Below, piece by piece: positions 17,626 through 24,523 of a stretch of DNA of 24,523 nucleotides. Made by a program: the position numbers and the translations under genes. The DNA lies in the NCBI GenBank assembly GCA_963933885.1, contig CAWVWF010000029.1, forward strand, positions 1 to 24,523. Direction: 5' to 3'. Numbering within the stretch: the first letter of the stretch is position 1; the number at the start of each line of letters is the position of its first letter. This DNA is from CAWVWF01 sp963933885 (GTDB lineage Bacteria; Bacteroidota; Bacteroidia; Flavobacteriales_C; GCA-002722245). The notes beneath the pieces were generated by a model. The model saw only the letters and a list, made by a program, of their open reading frames with translations, did not search any database and was not told the origin of the DNA.

Positions 17626-17672
17626 AAATCTAATTTATTTAAGATTAATTGAGGTAATATGAAATTAGATTT
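17626..17672. promoter_or_regulatory. Perfect 11-bp inverted repeat in a divergent promoter region
   Basis: AAATCTAATTT at 17626-17636 is mirrored exactly by AAATTAGATTT at 17662-17672, with a 25-nt spacer and the centre at 17649. It lies in the 85-bp gap between divergent asnB and wecB. The arm centres are about 36 bp apart, not an integral number of helical turns. It could be an operator for a dimeric regulator acting on both genes, or a chance palindrome in AT-rich DNA. There is no T-run pattern of a terminator. Confidence 0.5.
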
Positions 17673-17680
17673 TATTTTTA
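17649..17680 (+). promoter_or_regulatory. Candidate promoter for wecB
   Basis: TTG (17649-17651), 21 nt, then TATTTTTA (17673-17680) approximates the Bacteroidota TTG/TAnnTTTG pattern. It ends 15 bp before the wecB ATG and overlaps the right arm of the inverted repeat. Pattern match only. Confidence 0.3.
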
Positions 17681-17695
17681 CATAAAATTATCGAA

Positions 17696-18790
17696 ATGAA
17701 GAAGGTCTTAGTAGTTGTTGGTACGCGTCCAAATTTAATTAAAATCACAAAATTTAAGGCTTGCTTTGATAAGCATCCTGATTTGGATTTAAAAATATTA
17801 CATGCTGGTCAGCATTACGACTATCAAATGAGTGAGATCTTTTTTGAGCAATTAGGAATTCCAAAGCCTGATTGTATATTCAAATTAGAAGCTCCAACTG
17901 CAGTAGGGAAGATTGCTGAAATGATGGTTAAGTTTGAAGAGTTCGTAATGGATCTTCAGCCGGATCTAGTTCTAGTCCCTGGAGATGTTAACTCTTCAAT
18001 GGCATGTGGCGTAGCTGCATCTCGTTTAGGTTTTAAAGTTGGTCATATCGAAAGTGGATTAAGAAGTTTCGATAGGACAATGCCTGAAGAAATTAACAGA
18101 TTGATCATCGATGAGCTTTCAGATTTATTTTTTGTAACAGAACCTTCAGGAGTTAAAAACTTAGCAAATGAAAAGAAAGACAAAGGGAATGTTCATTTTG
18201 TAGGAAATACAATGATCGATTCTTTGGTTCAATTTCAACCCGTTTTCGAAAAGTCAGAAATACTAGATAAGTTGAATGTTAAATCAAAAGAATATTTTGT
18301 TTTCACTTTTCACCGTCCTGGTAATGTTGATGATTTAGAAAAATTAACAGAACTAGTTGAAGTGATAAAAGGAATTTCTAAGACAAACAAAGTAGTATTC
18401 CCAGTTCATCCAAGAACAAGAAAGAATTTAGCAGATAATGGATTGTTAGATTCATTACTAAATGACAATATAGTTATTACAGAACCTGTTGGTTACATAG
18501 ATTTCATGAAACTAATAGGGAATTCTATAGGTGTTATAACTGATAGTGGGGGTATTCAGGAAGAAACTACATTTATGCAAGTTCCTTGTTTAACGATTCG
18601 TCCAAATACTGAGCGTCCAATTACAAATGAAATAGGAACAAACACTTTACTATCATTAGATCAGAAACTTATTCTTGAACATGTAAAGCAAATTTCTAAT
18701 GGGACTTATAAAAAAGGTGAAATTCCTGAGAAGTGGGATGGTAACGCTACTGACAGGATTGTTGATGTAATTAAAGATTTTCTTAATTAG
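17696..18790 (+). CDS. wecB: Non-hydrolysing UDP-GlcNAc 2-epimerase (WecB-like)
   Basis: A 364-residue GT-B fold epimerase that interconverts UDP-GlcNAc and UDP-ManNAc, supplying ManNAc-type precursors. Signatures include VGTRPNLIKI at 7-16 (Asn where E. coli WecB has Glu), AGQHYDYQMSEIFF, PGDVNSSMA, HIESGLRSFDR, MPEEINR, GNTMIDSL, TFHRPGNVD, FPVHPRT and TDSGGIQEE. The Asp, Glu, Glu and His residues tied to catalysis in WecB all have counterparts. The GTRPN and HRPGN variants are shared by a subset of the family, and the substrate could be a modified UDP-HexNAc such as a diacetamido sugar. It is cytoplasmic, divergent from asnB, and ends in an 8-bp tail-to-tail overlap with the BrkB-family gene. 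No UDP-ManNAc dehydrogenase is in the window. Confidence 0.88.
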   Translation: MKKVLVVVGTRPNLIKITKFKACFDKHPDLDLKILHAGQHYDYQMSEIFFEQLGIPKPDCIFKLEAPTAVGKIAEMMVKFEEFVMDLQPDLVLVPGDVNSSMACGVAASRLGFKVGHIESGLRSFDRTMPEEINRLIIDELSDLFFVTEPSGVKNLANEKKDKGNVHFVGNTMIDSLVQFQPVFEKSEILDKLNVKSKEYFVFTFHRPGNVDDLEKLTELVEVIKGISKTNKVVFPVHPRTRKNLADNGLLDSLLNDNIVITEPVGYIDFMKLIGNSIGVITDSGGIQEETTFMQVPCLTIRPNTERPITNEIGTNTLLSLDQKLILEHVKQISNGTYKKGEIPEKWDGNATDRIVDVIKDFLN

Positions 18791-19724
18791 ACTCGGCAAT
18801 AAACTTATCGTTTGATTTTCCTTTTCTAATGCTTGCGTTTAATTCAAATCCTAACAACAATATAAAGGAATTGAGTTGGAAATAAAGCATTATAATTACA
18901 ATAGTTCCAATGGAGCCGTATATAGCATTGTACCTACTGAAGTGTGTAATATAGAATGAGAATGCTATACTTGAAATTATAATCATTAACGTAGCTACAC
19001 TTGATCCAGCTGAAAAGAAGGTCCAAGATTTTCGTTTAGCAGGGCCGAAATAATACAAGAAGCTTATGGCAAAATAGAATAAGGCAAAAACAATTATCCA
19101 TCTAAAAGTATTAATGAGTATCCAGTTAACAGTACCGTTAATCCAACCTTTTTCTATTGCGAAATCCATAGAGAAGTGAGTTAAACTTGTAAGAATAACG
19201 GCTGTTAAAATTAAAGCTGTAAGAATTACGACTAATCCTAAAGCCATGAGACGTTGCTTCCACCAAACTTGTTTTTCTTTAAATAGATAAGTACTATTAA
19301 ATTGAGTCATTAAATTTACGATACCATTACTAGCGAAGTACAAAGCTAAAATGATATTTAAAAACAATACCCCCTCCTGTTTCTCACTAAAAAAGCCCAA
19401 GGTTTCCATGACCTCTTCTTTTATTGCGGCAGGTAAGAAAGTTTTTATTTGCTCTAATAAGTTAACAAGGAAATCTTCTGGGAAAACAAATGGTATAAGT
19501 GAGAACATAAAAAGTATTGCGGGGAAAACAGCTAGAAAAAAGTTAAATGCTAAGCTTGATGCTTTAGTAGCTAGAGCTCCGTTTTTCAAAGTGTTTGTGA
19601 AATAGTATCCAACATAATATACAGGGACTGATCCTAAACCAGGTAAACTCCGCTTCTTTGTAACTGTAACTAATAGTTTTACAGTTGGATGATTTCTTAT
19701 TTTATGTTCAATATTTTTTAACAC
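18783..19724 (-). CDS. YihY/virulence factor BrkB family membrane protein
   Basis: A 313-residue inner-membrane protein with six hydrophobic segments, near residues 50-80, 118-140, 158-182, 200-225, 235-260 and 272-295. The first contains the family-typical ATKASSLAFNFFLAVFPAILF pattern around a conserved small-residue/Phe stretch, and the fourth and fifth flank FGPAKRKSWTFFSAGS, also family-typical. The molecular function is not established; older assignment as RNase BN is wrong for this family. The start is a GTG at 19724 placed immediately after the TAA of the upstream glycosyltransferase, and no internal Met precedes the first membrane segment. That arrangement implies cotranscription and probably reinitiation. 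Confidence 0.88.
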   Translation of the reverse strand: MLKNIEHKIRNHPTVKLLVTVTKKRSLPGLGSVPVYYVGYYFTNTLKNGALATKASSLAFNFFLAVFPAILFMFSLIPFVFPEDFLVNLLEQIKTFLPAAIKEEVMETLGFFSEKQEGVLFLNIILALYFASNGIVNLMTQFNSTYLFKEKQVWWKQRLMALGLVVILTALILTAVILTSLTHFSMDFAIEKGWINGTVNWILINTFRWIIVFALFYFAISFLYYFGPAKRKSWTFFSAGSSVATLMIIISSIAFSFYITHFSRYNAIYGSIGTIVIIMLYFQLNSFILLLGFELNASIRKGKSNDKFIAESN

Positions 19725-20864
19725 TTAATTCAATTGATAAATTTCATTTAATTTATTCATTTCTATTTTTCTATTTCCAAACTCATAAACGTTATTAAAT
19801 CCATTTTTAATTAAACTAGGGGGGTATGCTTCAATGGCTTTAATGATTTGGCGGGATAGAGAATTTGGAGAGTCTAAGTCTGCAATTAGAGCAACATTGT
19901 CGAATAATTCTTTATTGTAATTAAGGTTTCCCATTATTAGTGGTGTTTTTGCTACCATTGTTTCTAATGCTGAATTGGGAGTTCCGTCACTTTTAGGAAC
20001 CATATATACAAGATCAGAAAGCTTGATTAATGCCCAAATTTTATTTTGGCTAAGGTCATCAAGAATGGAGTAATTGATATTATCTATTTTTTTTAAATCG
20101 GAAACGAATTTATCGTAATAAGAGTCTTGGAGTTGAGCTCCTCTAATAAAAACAAATGTTAATTCTTTTTTGAATTGAAGAGGCAACATATCTATTGCTT
20201 TTAATTGATAGCTCATGTTATATATCTCACCGATATATCTAATTGATAAAACTATTTTTTTATTAATTGGGATTTCGAAGTTGTATTTGGAGTGATGATT
20301 TTTGATTTTATCTATATCAACCCCTGTTTTTATAAGTTCAATTTTTGAATTCTTTAAATGATTATTTATGTATTCAATCTGTTTCTGACTTGTTGATGTA
20401 ATAAAATCGGCTATAACAAATCCTTTTTTTATAAGGTAGAACAATATTGAATTTGTAAAGCTTTTTTTATCTTTTAACCCTTTGATCAGAATTAGGACAT
20501 CAGAGCCTCTAGTGGTGATGATTTTTTTTAACTTACTTGGAATAAAATTCAACCAAATGGGCTGTGGAGATCCGAATAAACAATGAACTGTGTCTATGTT
20601 GTTTTTTTTGATAACTTTTCTTAATTGAAAAATTGAATTAATAGTTTTTAATGGGTTTGAGAGAGAAAAGTCATTGATGGGTGGTAATAGTATTATTTGA
20701 TGATCCTTGAGTTCTTGCTCCTTACTTTGAGTTAGCCCCATGTATGTGTTTTTTTCAGAAATCAGAAAGGTTTTATAATTATTTTTTGTACTGAAAAAAC
20801 TAATCCATTTTAAATCATGAATACTTTTGGGGTTACCAATGTATAAGATGTTTTCAGATGTCAT
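19725..20864 (-). CDS. GT4-like glycosyltransferase inserted between nadC and the BrkB gene
   Basis: A 379-residue GT-B glycosyltransferase. The N-domain begins ENILYIGNPKSIHDLKWISFF and includes VHCLFGSPQPIW and TTRGSDVLI. The donor domain opens at VLSIRYIGEIYN. Its donor-binding motif reads SDGTPNSALE (Asp293 to Glu301), so the first glutamate of the usual E-x7-E is replaced by Asp. It lacks a signal peptide and is probably cytoplasmic or membrane-associated. Its ATG overlaps the nadC stop by 4 bp and its stop directly abuts the GTG of the BrkB-family gene, so the three form one transcription unit. Sequence appears more AT-rich (many AAA, AAT, ATT codons) than nadC, which is consistent with acquisition. 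Donor and acceptor are unknown. Confidence 0.85.
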   Translation of the reverse strand: MTSENILYIGNPKSIHDLKWISFFSTKNNYKTFLISEKNTYMGLTQSKEQELKDHQIILLPPINDFSLSNPLKTINSIFQLRKVIKKNNIDTVHCLFGSPQPIWLNFIPSKLKKIITTRGSDVLILIKGLKDKKSFTNSILFYLIKKGFVIADFITSTSQKQIEYINNHLKNSKIELIKTGVDIDKIKNHHSKYNFEIPINKKIVLSIRYIGEIYNMSYQLKAIDMLPLQFKKELTFVFIRGAQLQDSYYDKFVSDLKKIDNINYSILDDLSQNKIWALIKLSDLVYMVPKSDGTPNSALETMVAKTPLIMGNLNYNKELFDNVALIADLDSPNSLSRQIIKAIEAYPPSLIKNGFNNVYEFGNRKIEMNKLNEIYQLN

Positions 20865-21706
20865 AAAAAAGCTTTTAAACTTAAATCTAAACTTTTTATT
20901 TGATGAGTTAAAGCTCCCATCGAAATATAATCAACTCCAGTTTCTGCGTATTCTCTAATAGTCTCTTCTGTTATTCCTCCTGAAGCTTCAGTTTCAAATT
21001 CCCCATTAATTATATTAAGAGCTTTAGTTAATTCTTTTGGGGTGAAATTGTCTAACATTATTCTATTGAAACCACGATGCTTTAAGGCTTGATTTAGTTC
21101 CTCAAAGTTTCTTACTTCAATTTCTATTTTCAACGATTTGCATTGTGCTTTTAGATAATTATTTGTTTTTGATAATGCTTCAGAAATTCCACCAGCATAA
21201 TCTATGTGGTTGTCTTTAAGCATTATCATATCATATAATGCAAATCGGTGATTATATCCGCCTCCAATTCTAACAGCTTCTTTTTCGAAAACTCTAAAGT
21301 TTGGTGTTGTTTTCCGAGTGTCTAAAAGTTTAGTTTTTGTTCCCTCAACTATTGAAACAACTTCCGCTGTTTTCGTTGCTATACCACTCATTCTTTGCAT
21401 AATATTGAGTGCTAATCTTTCACAAGCTAAAATAGACTGTGATGAACCTTCTACTTCAAAGGCAATATCACCATACTTTATTTTATCACCATCCTTAAGG
21501 AATTGTTTGAATTTTAAGTTTTTATCGTAAAGAGAAAATACCATTTCGGCAATTTCAATTCCAGCTAAAACACCTTCATCTTTTACTATCAGTTTAGCTT
21601 TTCCGATAGCTTCTTTTGGAACACAAGCTAATGAAGAATGATCTCCGTCACCTACGTCTTCAGTAAACGCATCAGCAATAGCTTTAAGAATAAGGTTGTT
21701 TTTCAT
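20861..21706 (-). CDS. nadC: Nicotinate-nucleotide pyrophosphorylase (carboxylating), quinolinate phosphoribosyltransferase
   Basis: A 281-residue cytoplasmic enzyme of de novo NAD synthesis. It converts quinolinate and PRPP to nicotinate mononucleotide, CO2 and pyrophosphate. Clear signatures are EDVGDGDHSS near the N-terminus, AERLALN-like CERLALNIMQRMSGIAT, LDTRKTTPNFR (Arg131, Lys132), RIGGGYNHRFALYDMIMLKDNHI, IEIEVRNFEEL, RIMLDNFTP, EASGGITEE and YISMGALTH. Length is typical. It is the first gene of a minus-strand unit with a glycosyltransferase and a BrkB-family gene, and is divergent from rlmH with only 39 bp between the starts. nadA and nadB are not in the window. Confidence 0.96.
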   Translation of the reverse strand: MKNNLILKAIADAFTEDVGDGDHSSLACVPKEAIGKAKLIVKDEGVLAGIEIAEMVFSLYDKNLKFKQFLKDGDKIKYGDIAFEVEGSSQSILACERLALNIMQRMSGIATKTAEVVSIVEGTKTKLLDTRKTTPNFRVFEKEAVRIGGGYNHRFALYDMIMLKDNHIDYAGGISEALSKTNNYLKAQCKSLKIEIEVRNFEELNQALKHRGFNRIMLDNFTPKELTKALNIINGEFETEASGGITEETIREYAETGVDYISMGALTHQIKSLDLSLKAFL

Positions 21707-21737
21707 TGTAATTTATTTATTTAAAAGTGTAAATTTA
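21706..21737 (+). promoter_or_regulatory. Weak candidate promoter for rlmH
   Basis: TTG (21706-21708), 21 nt, then TAAATTTA (21730-21737) resembles the pair found ahead of wecB. It fills the 39-bp gap between the divergent nadC and rlmH starts and overlaps the nadC start codon by one base. Pattern match only, in very AT-rich sequence. Confidence 0.22.
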
Positions 21738-21745
21738 AACATTTT

Positions 21746-22216
21746 ATGAAAGTAAAGTTTATCGTTATCGGGAAAACAACCGATAAATACATAATACCAG
21801 GAATTGAAGAGTACAATAAACGTCTGAAAAGATATTGTGAGTATGAATACGTGGAGCTAAATGGAGTTAAACTAGGTAAGTCGGCTACCGGAGAAGAAAC
21901 GAAAAGAAAAGAGGAAGATATTATTTTTGCTAAACTAGAGAAAAGTGATTTTTTAGTTTTATTAGATGAGCGGGGAGTAGAATATACATCTAATAAATTT
22001 GGCGATTTTATAAAGAAGCATCATATGATTGGCACTAAACGATTGGTTTTTTTAATTGGTGGAGCGTATGGATTTAGTGAAGCCGTTTATCAAAGAGCAA
22101 ATTTTAAGTTGGCACTTTCACAAATGACTTTCACTCACCAAATGGTAAGGTTAATCTTTACAGAGCAATTATATCGAGCGTTCACAATTACAAAGGGGGA
22201 GAAGTACCATCATTAA
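21746..22216 (+). CDS. rlmH: 23S rRNA (pseudouridine1915-N3)-methyltransferase RlmH
   Basis: A 156-residue SPOUT-class methyltransferase of the usual length. It methylates pseudouridine 1915 in helix 69 of 23S rRNA on the assembled ribosome using S-adenosylmethionine. The trefoil-knot motifs are evident: FLVLLDERGVEYTS, the SAM-binding LIGGAYGFSEAVY, and the C-terminal LSQMTFTHQMVRLIFTEQLYRA...KGEKYHH, with the conserved final His-His. It is cytoplasmic and transcribed alone. Its stop overlaps the stop of the converging glycosyltransferase by 4 bp, and no terminator hairpin is visible. Confidence 0.97.
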   Translation: MKVKFIVIGKTTDKYIIPGIEEYNKRLKRYCEYEYVELNGVKLGKSATGEETKRKEEDIIFAKLEKSDFLVLLDERGVEYTSNKFGDFIKKHHMIGTKRLVFLIGGAYGFSEAVYQRANFKLALSQMTFTHQMVRLIFTEQLYRAFTITKGEKYHH

Positions 22217-23454
22217 TTATTTAATAAATCATTATAGACTTTGAGGTATGAATCCCCTCCTTTTTCTAAGGAGAAATGTTTGTTCGCTGTATCGAAAAGA
22301 TGTTTTTTAGTAATCGTCGTGATTGTATCAATCTTGTCAATTGCATTAATATACTCCTGATTATTAAATTGTTTTATTACTAATCCGCAGTTTTGTTGTT
22401 CTATTATTTTGTCGGTGTCACCTATGTTTGAATTACAAATGATAGGTATGCCCATTCCTAAAAGTTCAGCTTTTTTTGTTGGTGAACTTGCTCTTTTAGA
22501 ATATGTAGGCATAATAAAAAATATAGATATGTCTGATAGTGCTAAGAGGTTTGGAAGCTCATTTCTTTCGGCACTTATAACGATAATGTCGTTTTTTTTA
22601 ATTCCTTTATTTGCCGCTTTTTCAGTGATTAATGAAGGATTATCTTTTGATATAAATAGAAATTTAGTATTAGGTTTTGATTTTTTTAATTCATTAAAAA
22701 AATCAAGCATTTCGTTAAGTAAGTACCAAGTTCCTATTGATCCAAGGTATGAAATAACGAAATCATTATCTTTTAGGTTAAGTTGCTTTTTGAATGAGTT
22801 TTTACTCTGAATCTTAACCTTTTGGTAATTAAAAAGGTTAAGATCAGCACAACATGGAATTACCGTAATATTAACGGGGTTATTATTAATATGTTCCCAT
22901 GAGTGTATTATTTCTTTTGCATTTTCAGTTAATGAAATTATATGATCTGCTTCTTGAATAAATTCTATTTCCTTTTTTTTAAAAAACTTATAAACTTGTT
23001 TAAATGGAGCTTTTTTTATGTTCCAAACTTTACCGTCAACTCTTTCGTCTGCCCAAAATCCACGCATGTCAAATACGAATTTGGTTCCGAATTTTCGTTT
23101 AAAATAGAGTCCTATGAAAGCTGGGATGTATGATCTGCAATGAATTATTTGAATGTTGTGAAGTTTATTAATTTTTAAAGTTTCTTTTTTAATTCGTTGT
23201 AAATTAATTATTGAGGATACTATAGGGATTGATCCACTATATCTAATTGGGTGCCAGGATATGTTATTATTAGAACATATTTCCGATATATTATTTTTGT
23301 ATTTAGAGAAGTTCTGGCTTTTCTCACAACTTATCAAATGAAATTTATATCCGTTTTTAGAGAGGTGAGAAATATATGGAAGAACTTGGGATTGCCCAAG
23401 TGGATCGGTCATGCCATCATAAGAGATGAAAATAGCTTGTTTAAACTTTGTCAT
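22213..23454 (-). CDS. GT4-like glycosyltransferase paired with an oxygenase gene
   Basis: A 413-residue GT-B glycosyltransferase. The N-terminus reads AIFISYDGMTDPLGQSQVL, a strongly conserved opening in one subgroup of GT4 enzymes from polysaccharide loci. It also shows IQIIHCRSYIPAFIG, FDMRGFWADERVDG, the donor-domain strand VISYLGSIGTWYLL, and ASSPTKKAELLGMGIP with the donor-site glutamate at 330. No signal peptide is present. It is 41 bp downstream of the 2OG-Fe(II) oxygenase gene on the same strand and probably cotranscribed. The specificity is unknown. Several T8/A6 runs occur in the gene, but such runs are also found in housekeeping genes here. Confidence 0.88.
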   Translation of the reverse strand: MTKFKQAIFISYDGMTDPLGQSQVLPYISHLSKNGYKFHLISCEKSQNFSKYKNNISEICSNNNISWHPIRYSGSIPIVSSIINLQRIKKETLKINKLHNIQIIHCRSYIPAFIGLYFKRKFGTKFVFDMRGFWADERVDGKVWNIKKAPFKQVYKFFKKKEIEFIQEADHIISLTENAKEIIHSWEHINNNPVNITVIPCCADLNLFNYQKVKIQSKNSFKKQLNLKDNDFVISYLGSIGTWYLLNEMLDFFNELKKSKPNTKFLFISKDNPSLITEKAANKGIKKNDIIVISAERNELPNLLALSDISIFFIMPTYSKRASSPTKKAELLGMGIPIICNSNIGDTDKIIEQQNCGLVIKQFNNQEYINAIDKIDTITTITKKHLFDTANKHFSLEKGGDSYLKVYNDLLNN

Positions 23455-23495
23455 TAAATACGGGGTGAAATTCTATTGAATTATTATTTGTTGAG

Positions 23496-24272
23496 TTACT
23501 TCTTTTGAAACCTTTCCTTTATTGCTTTTATTCCAGATTTTAAATTTTTAAAACGTCCAGCAACTCCAGTAGTATTTACATAGATAGTATTATGTTCCTC
23601 GGAGGTTTCACTTTCGTTCCTGTTTTCAGTATAATAATAGGTTGCTATTGATTGCCTATTTACTCCTTCAGGAGTGTTTAATGGATGGGGATGTCCATGG
23701 AAAGAAATTTCGTTGGTTTCAAACATTGCCAACCGGTTAAAATTTGGAGATATTTTTTCTATCATGATTTTTTCATCCATGTCCCAAAGTTCTAAATACC
23801 CTTCATATTCATCTTTCCAGTCTTTATTCATATAGACGAGTGTATTTAGCATTCTATGGTTTTTAGTTATAGGGTGAAAATTGTAATCAACATGAACATC
23901 TAAAAAAGCTCCTTTTACCGACTGATGTAATCCTCCTCCAAATAGTTTCTCATCACTTATTAAATTTGGAATTCCAGTGATTTTTGTCAATAAGGTTAAG
24001 AATTCGAGAGAATTCAGTTCAGAGAAAACCTGATTAAAAATGGAGTTTTCTTCAAACTGAGTTTTTTGGAATTTATTTTTTTGATTAATATAAGTTGTAT
24101 TGTTCCATTCTTTTGAATTTGGAAGAGGAAATGAACTGTAAATCAATTCAGCTTTTTCTTTAAAGAAAAAATCATCAAAATACAGATACTTAAAAGGTTT
24201 CTTGGAGTTCCATTGATTTTGAAATTCAGATAAATTATTTCTAATTAATTCAATATTTATATAATGAAACAT
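23496..24272 (-). CDS. 2-oxoglutarate/Fe(II)-dependent oxygenase family protein
   Basis: A 258-residue protein with a double-stranded beta-helix oxygenase signature. It has an HxD pair in FLDVHVDYNFHP (His127, Asp129), a distal histidine in ISFHGHPHPL (most likely His192), and the 2-oxoglutarate-anchoring Arg206 in NRQSIATYYYT, in the order and spacing of the prolyl-4-hydroxylase-like 2OG-Fe(II) superfamily. Expected chemistry is hydroxylation coupled to decarboxylation of 2-oxoglutarate. The MLNTLVYMNKDW and GYLELWD segments are typical of bacterial members found in glycan clusters. The substrate is unknown; the adjacent glycosyltransferase gene suggests a sugar, lipid-linked glycan or a glycan-bearing protein. 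It appears to be the first gene of the pair, with no upstream minus-strand gene within 170 bp. Confidence 0.85.
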   Translation of the reverse strand: MFHYINIELIRNNLSEFQNQWNSKKPFKYLYFDDFFFKEKAELIYSSFPLPNSKEWNNTTYINQKNKFQKTQFEENSIFNQVFSELNSLEFLTLLTKITGIPNLISDEKLFGGGLHQSVKGAFLDVHVDYNFHPITKNHRMLNTLVYMNKDWKDEYEGYLELWDMDEKIMIEKISPNFNRLAMFETNEISFHGHPHPLNTPEGVNRQSIATYYYTENRNESETSEEHNTIYVNTTGVAGRFKNLKSGIKAIKERFQKK

Positions 24273-24523
24273 AAGAATGTTTTTTTAGATATTTTATTTT
24301 GCATGTAAAGTTAAATTAATTGTATCGATTTTAAGTGGCGATACTTTACTTTTCACAATAAGGACATATTTAGTTTTGTTTATGGATTTATTCCGATACC
24401 TTTATAAGTCTTGAAATATTTGAGAATGAACAGACGATTCAGCTAGTCCATCGTAGAAAAAATAAGTATATTGTAATTACCTTCTATGGAAGTATTAACT
24501 TGGTTTGACATATTATATTCCTT
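24273..24523. other. Right-edge intergenic region with possible gene fragments
   Basis: This 251-bp stretch holds no complete gene. GTATCG (24322-24327) and CGATAC (24339-24344) form a short inverted repeat. A plus-strand pair TTTG (24375-24378) and TACCTTTA (24397-24404), 18 nt apart, resembles a promoter. An ATG at 24486 stays open to the edge (first residues MEVLTWFDIL) and could begin a plus-strand gene. Alternatively, a minus-strand frame entering from the edge ends at TAG 24443-24445 (last residues NILIFSTMD) and could be the end of an upstream gene. I cannot decide between them. Confidence 0.35.

Noticed and set aside
20522..22980. T8 homopolymer runs in the glycosyltransferase genes (20522-20529, 20602-20609, 22592-22599, 22973-22980) as phase-variation switches
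   Set aside because: Equal T8 runs occur in wzc-like (2778-2785, 2862-2869) and lpdA (9192-9199), so they reflect AT-rich Lys codons in this genome and are not specific to surface genes.
2180..23457. Short open frames of 60-130 codons opposite the large genes (for example 22409-22810, 14727-14984, 3374-3676)
   Set aside because: They lie antisense to genes with clear family motifs, have no recognisable domains, and look like composition-driven shadows.
24322..24344. GTATCG/CGATAC inverted repeat as a terminator or operator
   Set aside because: A 6-bp stem with an 11-nt loop and no T-tract; too weak to call anything more than a short dyad.
1..24523. Defence system, phage or mobile island
   Set aside because: No integrase, transposase, nuclease, toxin or tRNA attachment site was found; all large frames are glycan, peptidase or core-metabolism genes.

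Overview
The window is AT-rich, has short intergenic gaps, no obvious Shine-Dalgarno sequences ahead of most genes, and several candidate promoters resembling the Bacteroidota pattern (TTG, about 18-21 nt, TAnnTTT). Gene content points the same way: a Wzc-type kinase with a Tyr/Gly tail, a very short Wza-type lipoprotein and an M1 peptidase fused to an outer-membrane barrel. I read it as a chromosomal segment of a Bacteroidota member, probably Flavobacteriales. This is judged from style and families, not from a database search.

Region 1 (1-8092, all minus strand) is an exopolysaccharide or O-antigen type operon. In transcription order it carries a glutamine-dependent asparagine synthetase homologue, a GT4 glycosyltransferase, a Wza-like export lipoprotein, a Wzc-like tyrosine autokinase, RmlC (dTDP-rhamnose branch), and an MraY/WecA-family lipid-carrier sugar-1-phosphate transferase that runs off the left edge. 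The middle genes overlap by 4 bp or nearly touch. No Wzx flippase or Wzy polymerase is visible, so the locus continues outside the window. A strong intrinsic terminator at 8059-8092 separates it from lpdA.

Region 2 (8111-12606) holds dihydrolipoyl dehydrogenase (minus), then a divergent pair: a signal-less M61 glycyl-aminopeptidase-like protein followed 7 bp later by a glycosyltransferase with a TTG start.

Region 3 (12603-18790) has a second asparagine synthetase homologue in one minus-strand unit with a secreted M1 metallopeptidase whose C-terminus is an Omp85-like barrel. A wecB-type 2-epimerase is divergent from it, and the shared upstream region contains a perfect 11-bp inverted repeat.

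Region 4 (18783-24523) mixes housekeeping genes (nadC, a YihY/BrkB membrane protein, rlmH) with two more GT4 glycosyltransferases and a 2OG-Fe(II) oxygenase. One glycosyltransferase is wedged between nadC and the BrkB gene.

Taken together, glycan genes (lipid-carrier initiation, sugar nucleotide synthesis, four glycosyltransferases, export and length control, two possible amidotransferases, one oxygenase) are interleaved with core metabolism and peptidases. The most unusual sequence features are two in-frame short tandem repeats in the export pair: seven identical 9-bp units coding Gly-Ser-Gly in the Wza-like protein, and nine Tyr-Gly units in the Wzc-like tail. I found no CRISPR array, rRNA, tRNA, insertion sequence or phage gene. 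I did not find clear evidence of a wholly new system; the best candidates are listed as findings.
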